Source: Tetrahymena thermophila SB210
Lineage: Eukaryota; Ciliophora; Oligohymenophorea; Hymenostomatida; Tetrahymenidae
Length of the DNA stretch: 64,000 nt
Reading direction: 5' to 3'
Assembly: GCF_000189635.1 (NCBI RefSeq)
Contig: NW_002476246.1
Location: 930,001-994,000, forward strand
Positions 62,604-64,000 of this stretch are shown one piece after another. The notes under the pieces were generated by a model. The model did not search any database and was not told the DNA's origin. It saw nothing but the letters and a program-made list of their open reading frames with translations. Position numbers and translations under genes: made by a program. Within the stretch, counting starts at the first letter, position 1. Each line of letters begins with the position of its first letter.

Positions 62604-63715
62604 ATGGACGCTGAAAAGGTTTTTGACACAAAGAAGGAAGAAAGGTGGATTAATAAGCAAAGATGTTTAATCGTAGCATCAAGAGGTATCAACGATAGAC
62701 ATAAGCATCTTATAGATGATCTTATTTCTATGATGCCTCATTCAAAGAAGGATGCAAAGTTAGAAAAGAGAGAGATTCCCGAATAAATTAGTGAGTTGTG
62801 TTTTACTCACTCTTGCACAAGTTTTATGTACTTTGAAGCTCGTAGAAAGACCGATTTATATTTATGGATCGGACGTTTCCCTGATGGACCCTCCGCTAAG
62901 TTCTTAATCGAACACAGTAATTAAATAGCAACACTTTTTATCCTTATTATAAAAATAATCGAAATAAAAATAAATATTTATTTAGTTAAAATAAATGGCT
63001 CAATTTTTAGCTTAATTTAATCTTTTTTATTATATCAGTTCATGGAAGTGGTGAATTAAAATGCACAGGTAATTGCTTAAAAGGAAGTAGACATGTTATC
63101 AGTTTTGATAAGTCTTTCTCTGAAGAACCTTCCTTAAAATTATACAGAGAATTATTAACCCATATATTCAATGTTCCTAGATATCACCCTAAAAGTAAGC
63201 CTTGCACTGATCACTTATTAAGTTTCATTTACTCCGACAACAAGTTATGGTTTAGAAACTATCAAGTATGATTTTTAATTACTAGAAAAATAGCATCATT
63301 TATTTATATGCAAGCTGAAATAAACTAAATATTTATAAATAAATAAATAGCTTTACTAAGAAACTCAAAATAAGTAGTTAGATAATTAGGAACTATATGA
63401 AATAGGACCTAGATTTGTTATGACTCCTATTGCAATTATTGATGGTACAATGATGGGCGAAGTTTTATATAAAAATCCTTAATACAAAACAAAAACTGCC
63501 GTATTAATTTATTTTATAAAAAAATTGTATTTACTAAATTTAAAATATAAATTTAGATAAGAGTTCTTAAGAAGAGAGAAAAGATGATGTCCACAATGAG
63601 AAAAGAATAAAAGAAGGAATAAAAAGTAAAAACTTTATCTATTAAAGACCAAGTAGATTAAGCAGATAGAATCTTCGAAGATCAAAAGGATGATAGTTTC
63701 GAAGAAGAATTCTGA
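62604..63715 (+). CDS. BRX1: Ribosome biogenesis protein BRX1 (Brix domain)
   Basis: Four phase-consistent exons: 62604-62916, 63039-63265, 63378-63500 and 63557-63715 (TGA 63713-63715), 273 codons; introns of 122, 112 and 56 bases. BRX1 is a nucleolar factor for 60S subunit assembly that acts with other Brix-domain proteins on 27S pre-rRNA. Diagnostic segments: QRCLIVASRGINDRHKHLI, then LISMMPHSKKDAKLEK, then YFEARRKTDLYLWIG, then GPSAKFLIEH, then LKCTGNCLKGSRHVISFD, then FNVPRYHPKSKPCTDHLL, then LWFRNYQ, then YEIGPRFVMTPIAIIDGT. A Lys/Glu-rich tail ends in an acidic cluster, as usual. It is slightly shorter than the ~290-residue yeast protein. The acceptor of exon 3 could be one codon earlier (63375). 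It is the most conserved gene in the window, and the clearest single case showing TAA/TAG = Gln in a known family. Confidence 0.96.
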
Positions 63716-64000
63716 TATGTTTATTGAAGAAAAAAAAACAGATAAATAAAAAATTTATATAGATTATAAACGCTTACATTTAATAATAAATATTATTTAT
63801 TAGTAATTGGAAATTAAATAATTTAATTCTACTTAAAATAAAAAGAACTCATTTAATTAATTAATTTATGTATGTATGTATGTATGCTTGCATTGCTCTA
63901 GATAGATGTATCTATTTATATTTCCATATTGCATTTTTTGTTTTGCTTTTTCATTAAATGCAATTTTATTTTCATTTTTAGATAAATTTCATAAGTTAAA
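63716..64000. other. 3' flank of BRX1 with (TATG)5 microsatellite
   Basis: AT-rich downstream sequence; a (TATG)5 tract lies at 63,867-63,886. No coding frame before the window ends. Confidence 0.6.

Overview
The window reads as nuclear DNA of a ciliate, most likely Tetrahymena or a close relative. It is extremely AT-rich. Every convincing reading frame is full of in-frame TAA and TAG codons, which must be read as glutamine, and ends only at TGA. Introns are short, very AT-rich and GT...AG. Genes are not interrupted by obvious germline-only inserts and I saw no exact 15-base Tetrahymena chromosome-breakage sequence. A macronuclear (somatic) chromosome is therefore the simplest reading, though I cannot prove it. 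All gene models below use the code TAA/TAG = Gln.

Layout. 1-3.4 kb: one intronless gene for a TRAF/XAF1-type zinc-finger protein with three ubiquitin-interacting motifs (+ strand). 3.4-9.9 kb: gene-poor. 9.9-24.8 kb: four members (A-D) of a ciliate-type paralogous family, all on the minus strand and separated by 2-5 kb of AT-rich spacer. I call it the EPEYFLE family after its N-terminal motif. 26.8-42.3 kb: a divergently transcribed pair of large leucine-rich-repeat-like genes (alpha on minus, beta on plus) with a shared ~1 kb promoter region, followed by a complete direct duplicate of the pair. Alpha2 has gained an arginine/serine repeat tract. Beta2 has lost its stop by a one-base insertion and reads into the antisense of a dead EPEYFLE copy (E). 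42.3-51.9 kb: two more intact EPEYFLE genes (F, G) and a decayed one (H), again all on minus, embedded in repeated spacer modules. 54.0-59.6 kb: four ordinary single-copy genes on minus: a Gln/Asn-rich protein with three introns, a small two-exon gene, a beta-propeller-like protein and a glycerophosphodiester phosphodiesterase. 60.9-61.3 kb: a fragment resembling ribosomal protein uS7. 62.6-63.7 kb: a four-exon BRX1 ribosome-biogenesis gene on plus.

How it fits together. The two edges carry conserved cellular genes (ubiquitin-linked zinc-finger protein, phosphodiester hydrolase, 60S-subunit assembly factor). The 10-52 kb interior is an accessory zone of local gene duplication, with intact, diverging and dead copies of two unrelated families side by side. 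The functions of the EPEYFLE and LRR-like families are not known to me. Their Gln/Asn-rich, coiled or repeat-rich makeup is visible, but no catalytic motif is.
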